Assembly: GCA_002415855.1 (NCBI GenBank)
Contig: DIAS01000040.1
Coordinates: forward strand, 25,418-89,417
Length of the DNA: 64,000 nucleotides
Source of the DNA: Bacteroidales bacterium UBA5072
GTDB lineage: Bacteria; Bacteroidota; Bacteroidia; Bacteroidales; UBA10428
Reading direction: 5' to 3'
Every line of letters begins with the position of its first letter. Position 1 is the first letter of the stretch. The notes under the pieces are model-generated. The model saw nothing but the letters and a program-made list of their open reading frames with translations. It was not told the origin of the DNA and did not search any database. Positions 27,931-36,021 of this stretch are shown in pieces. A program made the translations under genes and the position numbers.

Positions 27931-28576
27931 AAAGTCTGCACAGTTCAAGCGGATGATTTACCAGCTGTTTAGCGCCATTTGCCAGTAATTCCTCCCCTGA
28001 TCTGAATCCCCAAAGCACTCCCACCGGATACATGCCTGCACTGGTGGCTGTGATCATGTCCACATCTGAATCTCCCACATAAATTATATCCCCGGGGGAT
28101 AATCCCATCTGGTTACTGATGAACAAAGCCCCGGCCGGATGGGGTTTCCTTGGAAAATCAGTTCGGGCGCCCATTACTTTAACAAACTGGATATCCCGCA
28201 ATAGCCTGGATACAATTCGATAGGTAAGCGGTTCGGCCTTGTTCGAAAAGACAGCCAGTTTTATGTTCAGGGACTTCAGTGTAGTCAGCATCTCCAGGAT
28301 GCCATCGTATAGCCGCGTATTTACCAGGCAATTCTCCCTGTAATCTTCCATCATCTCAGCCAGGCACTTCGATACGATGGCAGGCTGGCGGGAATTCTCC
28401 GGCAATGACTGCTGCATCAGATTGTCCAGTCCCCTTCCAACAAGCAATTTGAAATCTTCCTCCGGATGGATCGGGTATCTGTGTGCTTTAAGCACACGGT
28501 TCACCGATCCGGCTATATCTGAAAGTGTATCTGCCAGAGTTCCGTCGAGGTCGAAAATTGCGCCTTTAAAAGTCAT
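27920..28576 (-). CDS. HAD-superfamily phosphatase, phosphoglycolate phosphatase-like
   Basis: A 218-residue cytoplasmic hydrolase. HAD motif I is DLDGTLADT (nucleophile Asp near residue 9), motif II is the Ser in AVFSNKAE, motif III is the Lys in RKPHPAG, and motif IV is VGDSDVDMITA. The helical cap lies between motifs I and II, as in subclass IA Gph enzymes. The inferred reaction is dephosphorylation of 2-phosphoglycolate or a similar small phosphate ester. Length is typical. It overlaps the RhaT-like gene end-to-end by 11 bp, in convergent orientation. Confidence 0.9.
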   Translation of the reverse strand: MTFKGAIFDLDGTLADTLSDIAGSVNRVLKAHRYPIHPEEDFKLLVGRGLDNLMQQSLPENSRQPAIVSKCLAEMMEDYRENCLVNTRLYDGILEMLTTLKSLNIKLAVFSNKAEPLTYRIVSRLLRDIQFVKVMGARTDFPRKPHPAGALFISNQMGLSPGDIIYVGDSDVDMITATSAGMYPVGVLWGFRSGEELLANGAKQLVNHPLELCRLFTV

Positions 28577-28616
28577 GATTCAAAACGTTTTAAAATAACA
28601 AGGTATATCAGGCTTT

Positions 28617-29465
28617 TTACGGGTGTTTTTTAAAGTATTCAATGATAATCCCCGGAGATGACATACCAGGCATGGATGCGAGTTTTCTGTATTTTTTCTT
28701 CATTTCCTTTACTTTTTCCGGATGCTTTGCGGCCAGGGCCATATCCCCCAGGTAGGTTTGCATCCGGGTGATGAGTTCACCGCCACCGGTCTCACCATGC
28801 CCCGGAACAACCGTGCTGACTTCCGGCAATACACGCAGTTTCTTCAAGGCTTCTATTGATTTCCAGCCGTTGCTTCCTTTCCGCTCATCGAAAAAGGTAT
28901 TGACACCGTTAAAAACCAGATCGCCTGTGACCAATAAATCCCTGTTCCTGAAATAAGCTACTATATCACACCAGGTATGTGCCTGCCCGACACTGATCAG
29001 CATAACAGTCTCGTCACCCAGCCGGAGGTTCATCGTATCGGTTACCCATACCGAAGGCATACCCGCTTTGCCTTTGTTGGCAGTTATCCAGTAATTTTCA
29101 TCAACCCTGCCTGAAATGATTTTTGCATTCCTGTACAACGGATTACCTCCGGTATGATCCAGGTCAGCATGTGTATTGACCACAATTACCGGTTTCGTGC
29201 CAGCCAGAGATTCCACCTTACGGTGTAGTCTTTCTGCAGATTTTCCAAACTTGGTATCGATAACAAGTACTGCGGAATCTGATTCAAAAACAACTGAATT
29301 GCCGCCTCCACCGAGGTATATCGTCAGTGCACTGTCTGCATGGATTACTGAATTTCCGAAATACAGTTTTTTCATTGTCGGAAAATAAACTGCAGCCAGT
29401 ATAATAAAAAGTAAGGCAATGATTAAGAGGATTATGCCCAGGATTCTCAGAATTTTACGGATCAT
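28617..29465 (-). CDS. MBL-fold metallo-hydrolase, membrane-anchored
   Basis: A 282-residue protein starting with one transmembrane helix (ILGIILLIIALLFIILAAVYF), then a metallo-beta-lactamase domain. The metal-binding motif is THADLDHTGG (about residue 99), with further ligands in VGQAHTWCD and VVPGHGETG. It is presumably tethered to the inner membrane and faces the periplasm. The family covers many hydrolases, so the substrate is unknown. It is one of three consecutive minus-strand genes (EEP enzyme, penicillin acylase, this) with gaps of 18 and 29 bp, likely one operon. Confidence 0.88.
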   Translation of the reverse strand: MIRKILRILGIILLIIALLFIILAAVYFPTMKKLYFGNSVIHADSALTIYLGGGGNSVVFESDSAVLVIDTKFGKSAERLHRKVESLAGTKPVIVVNTHADLDHTGGNPLYRNAKIISGRVDENYWITANKGKAGMPSVWVTDTMNLRLGDETVMLISVGQAHTWCDIVAYFRNRDLLVTGDLVFNGVNTFFDERKGSNGWKSIEALKKLRVLPEVSTVVPGHGETGGGELITRMQTYLGDMALAAKHPEKVKEMKKKYRKLASMPGMSSPGIIIEYFKKHP

Positions 29466-29494
29466 GGTTGGAGTAAATCAGGATTTGGGAATCG

Positions 29495-31897
29495 TTAATT
29501 GGTAAATTTCATATGGTAGTGTGCGCTTTCAAGGATTTTTTCTTTTGTAAAGTAGTCCGGATGGTATTTTCCGCTGACATACAAATCAGTCTGGTCGCAA
29601 TAGTGTTTGCTGGCAGGTATACCTGAATTGCCGGTTGGGATTATGGTAAGTGAATTATCCCAGTTACTCAGGTCGAAGATATGGCGGTGTGATGCGCCAT
29701 GATTGGCATCGTAGGGTTTGTTACTGTCATAGCTGTAAGGAGAAACCGTGTGGAAGCTTCCACCCACCGGGAAAGGACCGCGGTTCAGGCTGAATACCCT
29801 GTCGAGTACCCTCACCGATCCCAATGGATGAGCCAGGATAAGCCGGTGTACGCTTCCCCATTCCCAATCATCGGGATTATTACCCAGTCTGATCTCGAGG
29901 TCGGCAACGGCGTGGGAAAATGCGGCTATAACGGTTTCATCGAAGCTCTCGGTCTTATTTTCTGTGGTAATATCGTCAAACCAGACAGATGCCTTGCTAT
30001 CGATCAGCTGATCAGTGGCATTGCGTGTTATTGAGCTCACCCCGTTAAAACTGCTGAACAAATCGCCGCCCAGCTCATCAGCAAACGTGGAACGGACAAA
30101 CTGCATATAGAAGGTCTCGAAAATAGTGGCAGCCGGGCTTTTGGAACTCATAACGAAATTCCATCCTTTCAGTATTTCAAATGCCTTGCTTTCAACAGGA
30201 TTCATGTTCTGATAACCTTCCAGAGCCTTCACAACAGAAGGCATGTACTTTTCCGCCATTTTCGATTGCTGATCCAGCTGTATCGTCTCGAAGTCCTCAA
30301 CTGATAAAACTTCCCTGGCTGAAAGCATCTCCGCTATTCTTTCAAAACGGCTGGGTTGCGCATACCACGAACCGATATGGTAGGGATAATCGGGCGGGGC
30401 TGTCCGGTTGTTTGCAGAGGCTACAAAACCATTTGCAGGATTGTAAAGATAAGGCAGCTCTTCGAAAGGGACATACCCTTTCCAGTCATAGGCATCCGAA
30501 TTGCCGGGCAGGATGCCAAACTGTATGTCCCTTTTGCGGATGGGAATGCCTGCAGCACAATACAGGCCAATGTTGCCTTTCTTATCGGCATATACAATGT
30601 TCTGACTAATGGAGGTAAAGGTTTTCAGGGCATCGGTGAAATCCTTCCAATTGTTGGCCCGGTTCAGTAAAAACACGGTCCGGATTTCATTGCTCATTTC
30701 ATCACCCACCCAATGCATGGTAACTACCTTCTTCGCCAATTTTTTAAAGGAGGATACCACCGGCCCCCTGTGGGAAAAACGCAAAGTTTTTTCAACCTGC
30801 TCTCCGCCGCTGATTTTGATGACTGTTTTTCTGTCTTCGAAGTTCCGCCATGCTCCGTTGTATTGATACTTTGTGGAATCCTCAGGATTAATCGTCTCCT
30901 CATAAAAATCGAGATTATCCACGTAAGTATTGGTCATGCCCCATGCGATGCTGTCATTGTGACCGCAAATGACAAAGGGAGTCCCCGGGAGCACCAGGCC
31001 GGTCACATTAAGCTTCCCGCTGATGAACTGATGCATCTGGTACCAGATGCCCGGGACACTGAGACCCAGATGCATGTCATTGGCCAGCAGAGGCATGCCG
31101 GTGGTGCTTTTCGAACCGGAAACAGCCCAGTTATTGCTTGCCTCCAGAACATCTGCGCCGAGTGGTTGTAAGGTGGCCATATGAAGGAGCATATCCGGCA
31201 ACAGGGTCGATGTGCTGCCATTCCTGCTGTTCCCGGGGTAAACAACCGGCTGGTTCCGCAACAGGTCAGGCAGTAGCTGCCGGTATCTAACGGAATCCAC
31301 AGTGTTCCTGATGTTGGAGAGAAGTATCTCACTCCAACCGGCTTTCAGGTCCCAGGCCATATACCCCACCATGTTTACCGTATGAAAGGGTTCCCACTTT
31401 TCCGGACGGTACTTCAGGATAGTGAATTCAGGAGGCAGATTATCCTCGTTATCGGCAATGTACTGGTTGACTCCCTCTGCGAAAGCGGTCAATGCTTCAA
31501 GGATGGCAGGATCAGCCTGTGAGAGTATATTCTCTGATTTTTCGCGAAAGCGTAATGCCCTTAATATCTGATCGTTTTCAATATAATCCTTTCCAAATAT
31601 TTCAGAAAGCCTACCCTCCGTGACATGCCGCAACATGTCCATCTGCCAAAGCCTGTCCTGTGCCATGAGGTACCCCACTGCCAGGTACAGATCATGTTCA
31701 TCCGCCGCATAAACATGGGGTATGGCATAGTTGTCACGGTACACCTCCACCGGGGCATGAAGTCCTGTCAAAGGAAGATCTTTGTTGTAATCGGGAAGGG
31801 CCCTGTGCCCGAGATGCCTTATAAAAGTAAAACCGGCGGCCACTGCAAGTGCCAGTAAAATCACTATGGCTAAGAGTATACGTTTCAGAATTTTCAT
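29495..31897 (-). CDS. Penicillin acylase family Ntn-hydrolase
   Basis: An 800-residue exported amidase precursor. After an N-terminal hydrophobic anchor, an alpha-subunit region is followed by the autocleavage and nucleophile site at the Ser of SNNWAVSGSKS (about residue 255); the beta-chain then carries LANDMHLGL, PGIWYQ and the catalytic Asn region. The family (S45) includes penicillin G acylases, cephalosporin acylases and quorum-signal (AHL) acylases; in Bacteroidota the natural substrates are not known. Length fits the family. It is the middle gene of a three-gene minus-strand run. Confidence 0.92.
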   Translation of the reverse strand: MKILKRILLAIVILLALAVAAGFTFIRHLGHRALPDYNKDLPLTGLHAPVEVYRDNYAIPHVYAADEHDLYLAVGYLMAQDRLWQMDMLRHVTEGRLSEIFGKDYIENDQILRALRFREKSENILSQADPAILEALTAFAEGVNQYIADNEDNLPPEFTILKYRPEKWEPFHTVNMVGYMAWDLKAGWSEILLSNIRNTVDSVRYRQLLPDLLRNQPVVYPGNSRNGSTSTLLPDMLLHMATLQPLGADVLEASNNWAVSGSKSTTGMPLLANDMHLGLSVPGIWYQMHQFISGKLNVTGLVLPGTPFVICGHNDSIAWGMTNTYVDNLDFYEETINPEDSTKYQYNGAWRNFEDRKTVIKISGGEQVEKTLRFSHRGPVVSSFKKLAKKVVTMHWVGDEMSNEIRTVFLLNRANNWKDFTDALKTFTSISQNIVYADKKGNIGLYCAAGIPIRKRDIQFGILPGNSDAYDWKGYVPFEELPYLYNPANGFVASANNRTAPPDYPYHIGSWYAQPSRFERIAEMLSAREVLSVEDFETIQLDQQSKMAEKYMPSVVKALEGYQNMNPVESKAFEILKGWNFVMSSKSPAATIFETFYMQFVRSTFADELGGDLFSSFNGVSSITRNATDQLIDSKASVWFDDITTENKTESFDETVIAAFSHAVADLEIRLGNNPDDWEWGSVHRLILAHPLGSVRVLDRVFSLNRGPFPVGGSFHTVSPYSYDSNKPYDANHGASHRHIFDLSNWDNSLTIIPTGNSGIPASKHYCDQTDLYVSGKYHPDYFTKEKILESAHYHMKFTN

Positions 31898-31915
31898 GCG
31901 CGGTAAATTATGGGT

Positions 31916-32968
31916 TTATGGAAGACTAATTTTCAAGAATACCGGCTGATGATCTGAGTTTTCGAAACCCAGATCCGTGGTACTGATAGCCAGCGACCTG
32001 ATATTCGGCGAAAGCAGAAAGAAGTCTATCAGTGTGGTCCGTGTTATACCTTTTGTATAGGCAATATCAAGGCGTCGGTTGGTTGGTTTGGACGGATCAT
32101 AGATCCATTGCCAGTCAGCCGGCAGATAGTTGGTCTCGATCCCTTTGTTGTTGACGTCATCAAAAACTTCTGCCGTAAAAGCGGGAGTAAAAGCAGGAGG
32201 GCACTGGTTCCAGTCGCCACCGACTACAATATAATTGCCATTTTCATATTCCGAAAGCAGGAATTCCTTTAAATACTTCATCTGTTCGTCCCGGATACTG
32301 CCATCATCATAGGCCTCATTGTGCGTATTGATGACAAGCAGCTCCTTTCCGTCATTTACCGGGAAGCGCATGACCAGAAAACACCTGTCGAGCATAAACA
32401 ACTGTTTTGGCCACCCATATTCACCGGGGAAAGTATACCGTACGGCAGTGGCCGGATTAAACCGGCTGAGTGAAAGCAATCCGGAGTTAACTGATCCCAT
32501 GGGCTTCATGGGTGGTACAGGAACAAAAAAGACATTATAATTCTTGCCATAGAAGGAAGCGAAAGTATTGAAGGTCTCCGATAAGTCACTGACTTCATTG
32601 AAGGAATAACTTCTTTTGCTTTTAACATCCACTTCCTGCAGCATAATGATATCAGCCGAATCATTACCCTTCAGGAATTGCCTGATGGAAGCATAATTAC
32701 GCATGAGTTGCGCTTCAGGTGTCCGGACCCCTTTGCCCCCGTCGTAAAAGAAATCCATCTGTTTATCGAGTCCGCAGTATCCGATATTCCAAATCAGAAG
32801 GCTGATCGTATCGGAACCGGGAATGGTATCAACCCTATCCTGAAATCCGGTCAGTTCCGTAGTTTTTGCCGGACTGTAATCTGATATGGAAGCGTAAAGG
32901 ATCAGGAAAATGAATACCAATGCCACGATCAGTATTACTACCAAAAAGATCTTCAATATTCTGCGCAT
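31916..32968 (-). CDS. Endonuclease/exonuclease/phosphatase family protein, membrane-anchored
   Basis: A 350-residue protein with one N-terminal transmembrane helix (IFLVVILIVALVFIFLILY) and an EEP-fold hydrolase domain. Family motifs are LLIWNIGYCG (about residue 58), MLQEVD with the metal-binding Glu (about 110), NTHNEAYDD, GGDWNQ and the terminal NSDHQPVFL with the catalytic His. Members include nucleases and phosphodiesterases or phospholipases; an exported form suggests a phosphodiester outside the cytoplasm. It is the first gene of the three-gene minus-strand run. Confidence 0.88.
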   Translation of the reverse strand: MRRILKIFLVVILIVALVFIFLILYASISDYSPAKTTELTGFQDRVDTIPGSDTISLLIWNIGYCGLDKQMDFFYDGGKGVRTPEAQLMRNYASIRQFLKGNDSADIIMLQEVDVKSKRSYSFNEVSDLSETFNTFASFYGKNYNVFFVPVPPMKPMGSVNSGLLSLSRFNPATAVRYTFPGEYGWPKQLFMLDRCFLVMRFPVNDGKELLVINTHNEAYDDGSIRDEQMKYLKEFLLSEYENGNYIVVGGDWNQCPPAFTPAFTAEVFDDVNNKGIETNYLPADWQWIYDPSKPTNRRLDIAYTKGITRTTLIDFFLLSPNIRSLAISTTDLGFENSDHQPVFLKISLP

Positions 32969-33103
32969 ATAAAAAGTATTTAATTGTGTGACCGACAGTG
33001 CAATTTTCCTTAAAAATAGAACAAATTTCTGCTACCCCGGTTGATTGCTTGACTAAAAATACTAATTTAGATGTAATTCAAAGCTTGCCTAACCAGTATA
33101 TCT

Positions 33104-34453
33104 ATGAAAATCAAGACATTGTTATTTTCAGCGTTCTTATTGACCGCTATTCTGCCTGTTTTAGCGCAGGCGCAAACAGATTCCATCCAGTCAACAAAAA
33201 AGGCCGATAAAATCAAAAAAGGCTGGAACTTTGGCGGAGTGCCGGTAATAGCCTATGATTCCGATATCGGATTTAAATACGGAGCAGTGGTAAATGTTTT
33301 CAATTACGGCGACGGAACGCGATATCCCAAATACGATCATTCTTTATATTTCGAATGGTCGCGTACCACCAAGGGAAGTGGGATCAACCAGTTTATTTAT
33401 GATTCCGAGCGACTCATACCAGGGATCAGGCTGTCAGTTGAAGCCAGTTTGCTGACCGAGCAATCGCTTGATTTTTTTGGTTTTAACGGCTATGAATCTT
33501 ATTACAATCCCGATCTGGAAGATGAAGATAGCGATAATTACCTGTCGCGGATGTATTATAACATGGATCGAAAACTCACCAGACTGAGGGCTGATTTTCA
33601 GGGCAAGATCACCGGACCGAAATTCCGCTGGCTCGCCGGTATCGAATACAGCAATGCCAAAATGAATACCGTGGATATTGAAAAGTTGAACAAGGGCAAG
33701 GACGATGATGAATTGCTGCCCGATACTGCACTTTTGTATGACAACTATGTTGCCTGGGGAATTATTCCGGAGGACCAGGCTAAAGGAGGCAAGGTAACGC
33801 TGCTCAAAGCCGGACTGGTTTATGACACCAGGGACATTGAGGCCAATCCGATGAGGGGTATATGGACGGAAGTGCAATTGCTGGTTGCCCCCGCATTCAT
33901 GGGGAGTATTGACAATTCCTTCACCAAACTTGCCATTACCCACAGGCAGTACTTTACCCTTGCGCCACAGGTCCTGAACTTCGCCTACCGGTTAAGCTAC
34001 CAGACAAAGCTGGGCGGTGAAATGCCTTACTATACGCTTCCTTTTGTTTACAATACAGCGCCGAATTACACGCGCGATGGTGTGGGAGGGTCAAAGACCG
34101 TAAGGGGAGTGATGCGAAACAGGGTTGTCGGAGAAGGAGTTTTATTCGGAAACCTGGAGCTGCGCTGGAAATTTTTACGTACCACGCTCTTCAATCAGAA
34201 CGTCTACCTTGCGCTGAGCGGCTTCCTCGACGGCGGGATGGTAACAAAGAAACATGATTTTGATAAGGCGGGAGTTCCGGCCGACCAGCTGTATATGGTT
34301 GAAAACGCTGATGAGAAACTGCATCTTGGAGCCGGTGCCGGATTTCACTTTGTCATGAACCAGAATTTTGTGATCGCTGTTGATTACGGTCGTGCACTTG
34401 ACCCGGGTGACGGTGAGAGCGGGTTATATATCGGATTGAACTTCCTGTATTAG
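33104..34453 (+). CDS. BamA/TamA-like outer membrane beta-barrel protein (no POTRA domains seen)
   Basis: A 449-residue exported protein with a signal peptide (to about residue 25). The sequence alternates aromatic and polar residues over its full length, as in a 16-strand Omp85-type barrel, and contains the loop-6-like motif GGSKTVRGV (about residue 328) that corresponds to VRGF/Y. The terminal residues LNFLY fit an outer membrane insertion signal. POTRA repeats are not evident, so it resembles the bacterial surface antigen/BamA barrel domain alone. Its role may be lipid or protein handling at the outer membrane; this is not determinable here. Confidence 0.8.
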   Translation: MKIKTLLFSAFLLTAILPVLAQAQTDSIQSTKKADKIKKGWNFGGVPVIAYDSDIGFKYGAVVNVFNYGDGTRYPKYDHSLYFEWSRTTKGSGINQFIYDSERLIPGIRLSVEASLLTEQSLDFFGFNGYESYYNPDLEDEDSDNYLSRMYYNMDRKLTRLRADFQGKITGPKFRWLAGIEYSNAKMNTVDIEKLNKGKDDDELLPDTALLYDNYVAWGIIPEDQAKGGKVTLLKAGLVYDTRDIEANPMRGIWTEVQLLVAPAFMGSIDNSFTKLAITHRQYFTLAPQVLNFAYRLSYQTKLGGEMPYYTLPFVYNTAPNYTRDGVGGSKTVRGVMRNRVVGEGVLFGNLELRWKFLRTTLFNQNVYLALSGFLDGGMVTKKHDFDKAGVPADQLYMVENADEKLHLGAGAGFHFVMNQNFVIAVDYGRALDPGDGESGLYIGLNFLY

Positions 34454-34503
34454 GCTGTCTCCGTAAATGCCCGGAGGAGCGGTATTATGACAATAGAATC
34501 ATC

Positions 34504-35382
34504 ATGAAGACTTTACACTTTATTTCAAATTTTGCCTGGGCGCTGGCAATCTTGATATCCTGCAAATCATCCACCCATTTTGAAGGCGGTGATCCCGGGA
34601 TTGCCGAAATGAAACTGATGGACGTTAATGCTCCGCCGCCGGCCTCGCCCCTTCCCGAAACCTTTGCAACGGATGAATCCATGCCTCCGGTTGCTGTCGG
34701 CACGGTTGAAAATCCTGTTGTTGCACGTAAAATCATCAGGGATGGCCGCATGGAGATCCGCGTCAGGGAATTGGAACAGGGCAAAAAAGAAATTGACAGC
34801 CTTGTGGAAAAATATAAGGGATATTATGCGGATGAAACTTTTAACAACCAGGACTTTGCTCATGGGTATGCTTTGAAGATCAGGGTACCCGCTGCCGGCT
34901 TTGATGCTTTTATTGCCGAAATTGAATCGGGAGCAGGAGAGGTAGCCTTCAAGAATATTTCTTCCCGGGATGTCACCGAGGAATACATTGATCTGGAAAC
35001 CCGATTGAAAAACAAACGGAATTACCTGGGCCGTTATGGTGATCTTCTGAAACAGGCCCGATCCGTAAAAGATATACTTGAAATAGAAGAAAAAACCAGG
35101 TTGATCGAGGAGGAAATTGAAAGTGCCGAGGGAAGGCTGAAGTACCTGAATAACCAGATCGATTTCAGCACACTTGATCTGCAGATTTCCCGGAAAAATG
35201 ATTTCAACCTTAACCAAAATAACAAAGGCAAGTTCATCGACCGGCTGAAACTGGCACTCGTAAAAGGCTGGTTCGGGCTGGTAAGCTTTGCACTCTTCGT
35301 AATCAAGCTGTGGCCATTCTGGATCATTGCAGGTATGTTATACTATTTGGTCCGGAGGTTCCTGAAGAAAAGGAAGAAATAA
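34504..35382 (+). CDS. DUF4349 domain lipoprotein
   Basis: A 292-residue protein with lipobox LISC (about residue 20). Residues about 80-250 form a DUF4349 domain: RKIIRDGRMEIRVRELEQGK at the start, a paired-strand region, and a long coiled coil (about 155-210, rich in Arg/Glu/Leu, including LEIEEKTRLIEEEIESAEGR). A C-terminal transmembrane helix (LVSFALFVIKLWPFWIIAGM) ends in a basic tail. DUF4349 proteins are envelope proteins of unknown function. It follows the BamA-like gene after 50 bp and may be co-transcribed. Confidence 0.85.
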   Translation: MKTLHFISNFAWALAILISCKSSTHFEGGDPGIAEMKLMDVNAPPPASPLPETFATDESMPPVAVGTVENPVVARKIIRDGRMEIRVRELEQGKKEIDSLVEKYKGYYADETFNNQDFAHGYALKIRVPAAGFDAFIAEIESGAGEVAFKNISSRDVTEEYIDLETRLKNKRNYLGRYGDLLKQARSVKDILEIEEKTRLIEEEIESAEGRLKYLNNQIDFSTLDLQISRKNDFNLNQNNKGKFIDRLKLALVKGWFGLVSFALFVIKLWPFWIIAGMLYYLVRRFLKKRKK

Positions 35383-35442
35383 TGGGACGGACTTTGAAGG
35401 ACCGGCAGCGGCGTTGGCAATTTGCCCGGGAATATTTTCAGA

Positions 35443-35529
35443 GCCATCCTGAGCGGCAGCGAAGGATCTTTACATCAGGATGCTTCTCTTCGGTCAGCAT
35501 GACAAATCGTTCCTTCCGGTCACCATGAC
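35443..35529. repeat. Degenerate dispersed repeat (CATCCTGAGC / GTCAGCATGAC type)
   Basis: The element begins GCCATCCTGAGCGGCAGCG, continues through GAAGGATCTT and ends CGGTCAGCATGACA near 35504; its ends are imperfect inverses of each other. A second truncated copy of the right end, CGGTCACCATGACA, lies at about 35517-35530. I recognise this as a common short interspersed palindromic repeat of bacterial intergenic DNA. It does not encode a protein. Confidence 0.65.
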
Positions 35530-35584
35530 AAAAAGAATGACAATAAATAAACCATAAAATATTTCCACATCCCATAAATTAACT

Positions 35585-35592
35585 TATTTTTG
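35585..35592 (+). promoter_or_regulatory. -7 promoter box TATTTTTG of the RRM gene
   Basis: TATTTTTG fits TAnnTTTG and lies 37 bp upstream of the ATG. The leader is almost pure A/T with TTTATTTATTTATTTTATG directly before the coding region and no Shine-Dalgarno, as is usual in Bacteroidota. Confidence 0.5.
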
Positions 35593-35629
35593 TATTGATA
35601 ATCTATTCATTTTTTTATTTATTTATTTT

Positions 35630-35914
35630 ATGAACATTTACGTAGGTAATCTTCATTTCAATGTTAGTGAAGACGAATTAAGAAAAGCTTTTGAGGAATA
35701 TGGTGAAGTTGCATCGGTTAAAATTATAACCGACAAGTATTCCGGAAGAAGTAAAGGTTTTGGTTTTGTTGAGATGCTGAACGACAAGGAAGCAAAAGAG
35801 GCTATTGACAACTTGAATGGCGCTGAAATTAAAGGACGTGCTGTAAACGTTAACCAGGCCAGAGAGAAAGAAAATAATTCCGGCGAAAGACGGAATTTCA
35901 GACCAAGATCCTAA
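35630..35914 (+). CDS. RNA-binding protein with a single RRM domain
   Basis: A 94-residue cytoplasmic protein. RNP-2 is IYVGNLHF (residues 2-9) and RNP-1 is KGFGFVEM (about residues 43-50); the domain fills residues 1-75 and is followed by a short basic, Asn/Arg-rich tail. Such small glycine-poor RRM proteins are abundant in Bacteroidota, where they bind RNA and may take the role of cold-shock or Hfq-like factors. It is monocistronic, with its own -7 box and terminator. Confidence 0.95.
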   Translation: MNIYVGNLHFNVSEDELRKAFEEYGEVASVKIITDKYSGRSKGFGFVEMLNDKEAKEAIDNLNGAEIKGRAVNVNQAREKENNSGERRNFRPRS

Positions 35915-35930
35915 TTATGGAACCCAAGGC

Positions 35931-35963
35931 CTGACAGCGTCACCTGACCTGTCGGTGTTTTTT
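35931..35963 (+). terminator. Rho-independent terminator of the RRM gene
   Basis: CTGACAG (35931-35937) pairs with CTGTCGG (35949-35955), a 7-bp stem with one G-T pair and an 11-nt loop. TG and six T residues follow (35958-35963). The stop codon of the RRM gene lies 17 bp upstream. Confidence 0.65.
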
Positions 35964-36000
35964 GAAAAAAAATAACCTGGTATGCTCGCATACCAGGTTA
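35964..36000 (-). terminator. Rho-independent terminator of the FadL-like gene
   Basis: TAACCTGGTATG and CATACCAGGTTA form a perfect 12-bp stem with a CTCG loop (35973-36000). On the minus strand it is followed by eight T residues (complement of 35965-35972). It lies 22 bp past the FadL-like stop codon and abuts the opposing RRM terminator. Confidence 0.9.
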
Positions 36001-36021
36001 AGTTATTTAGAGGGGTCTGGA

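Noticed and set aside
34567..35217. 216-codon minus-strand frame
   Set aside because: Shadow of the DUF4349 lipoprotein gene, which has a lipobox, coiled coil and terminal membrane helix.
35310..35528. 72-codon frame after the DUF4349 gene
   Set aside because: It overlaps the DUF4349 gene and then reads through a dispersed intergenic repeat, so its translation is a by-product of the repeat.
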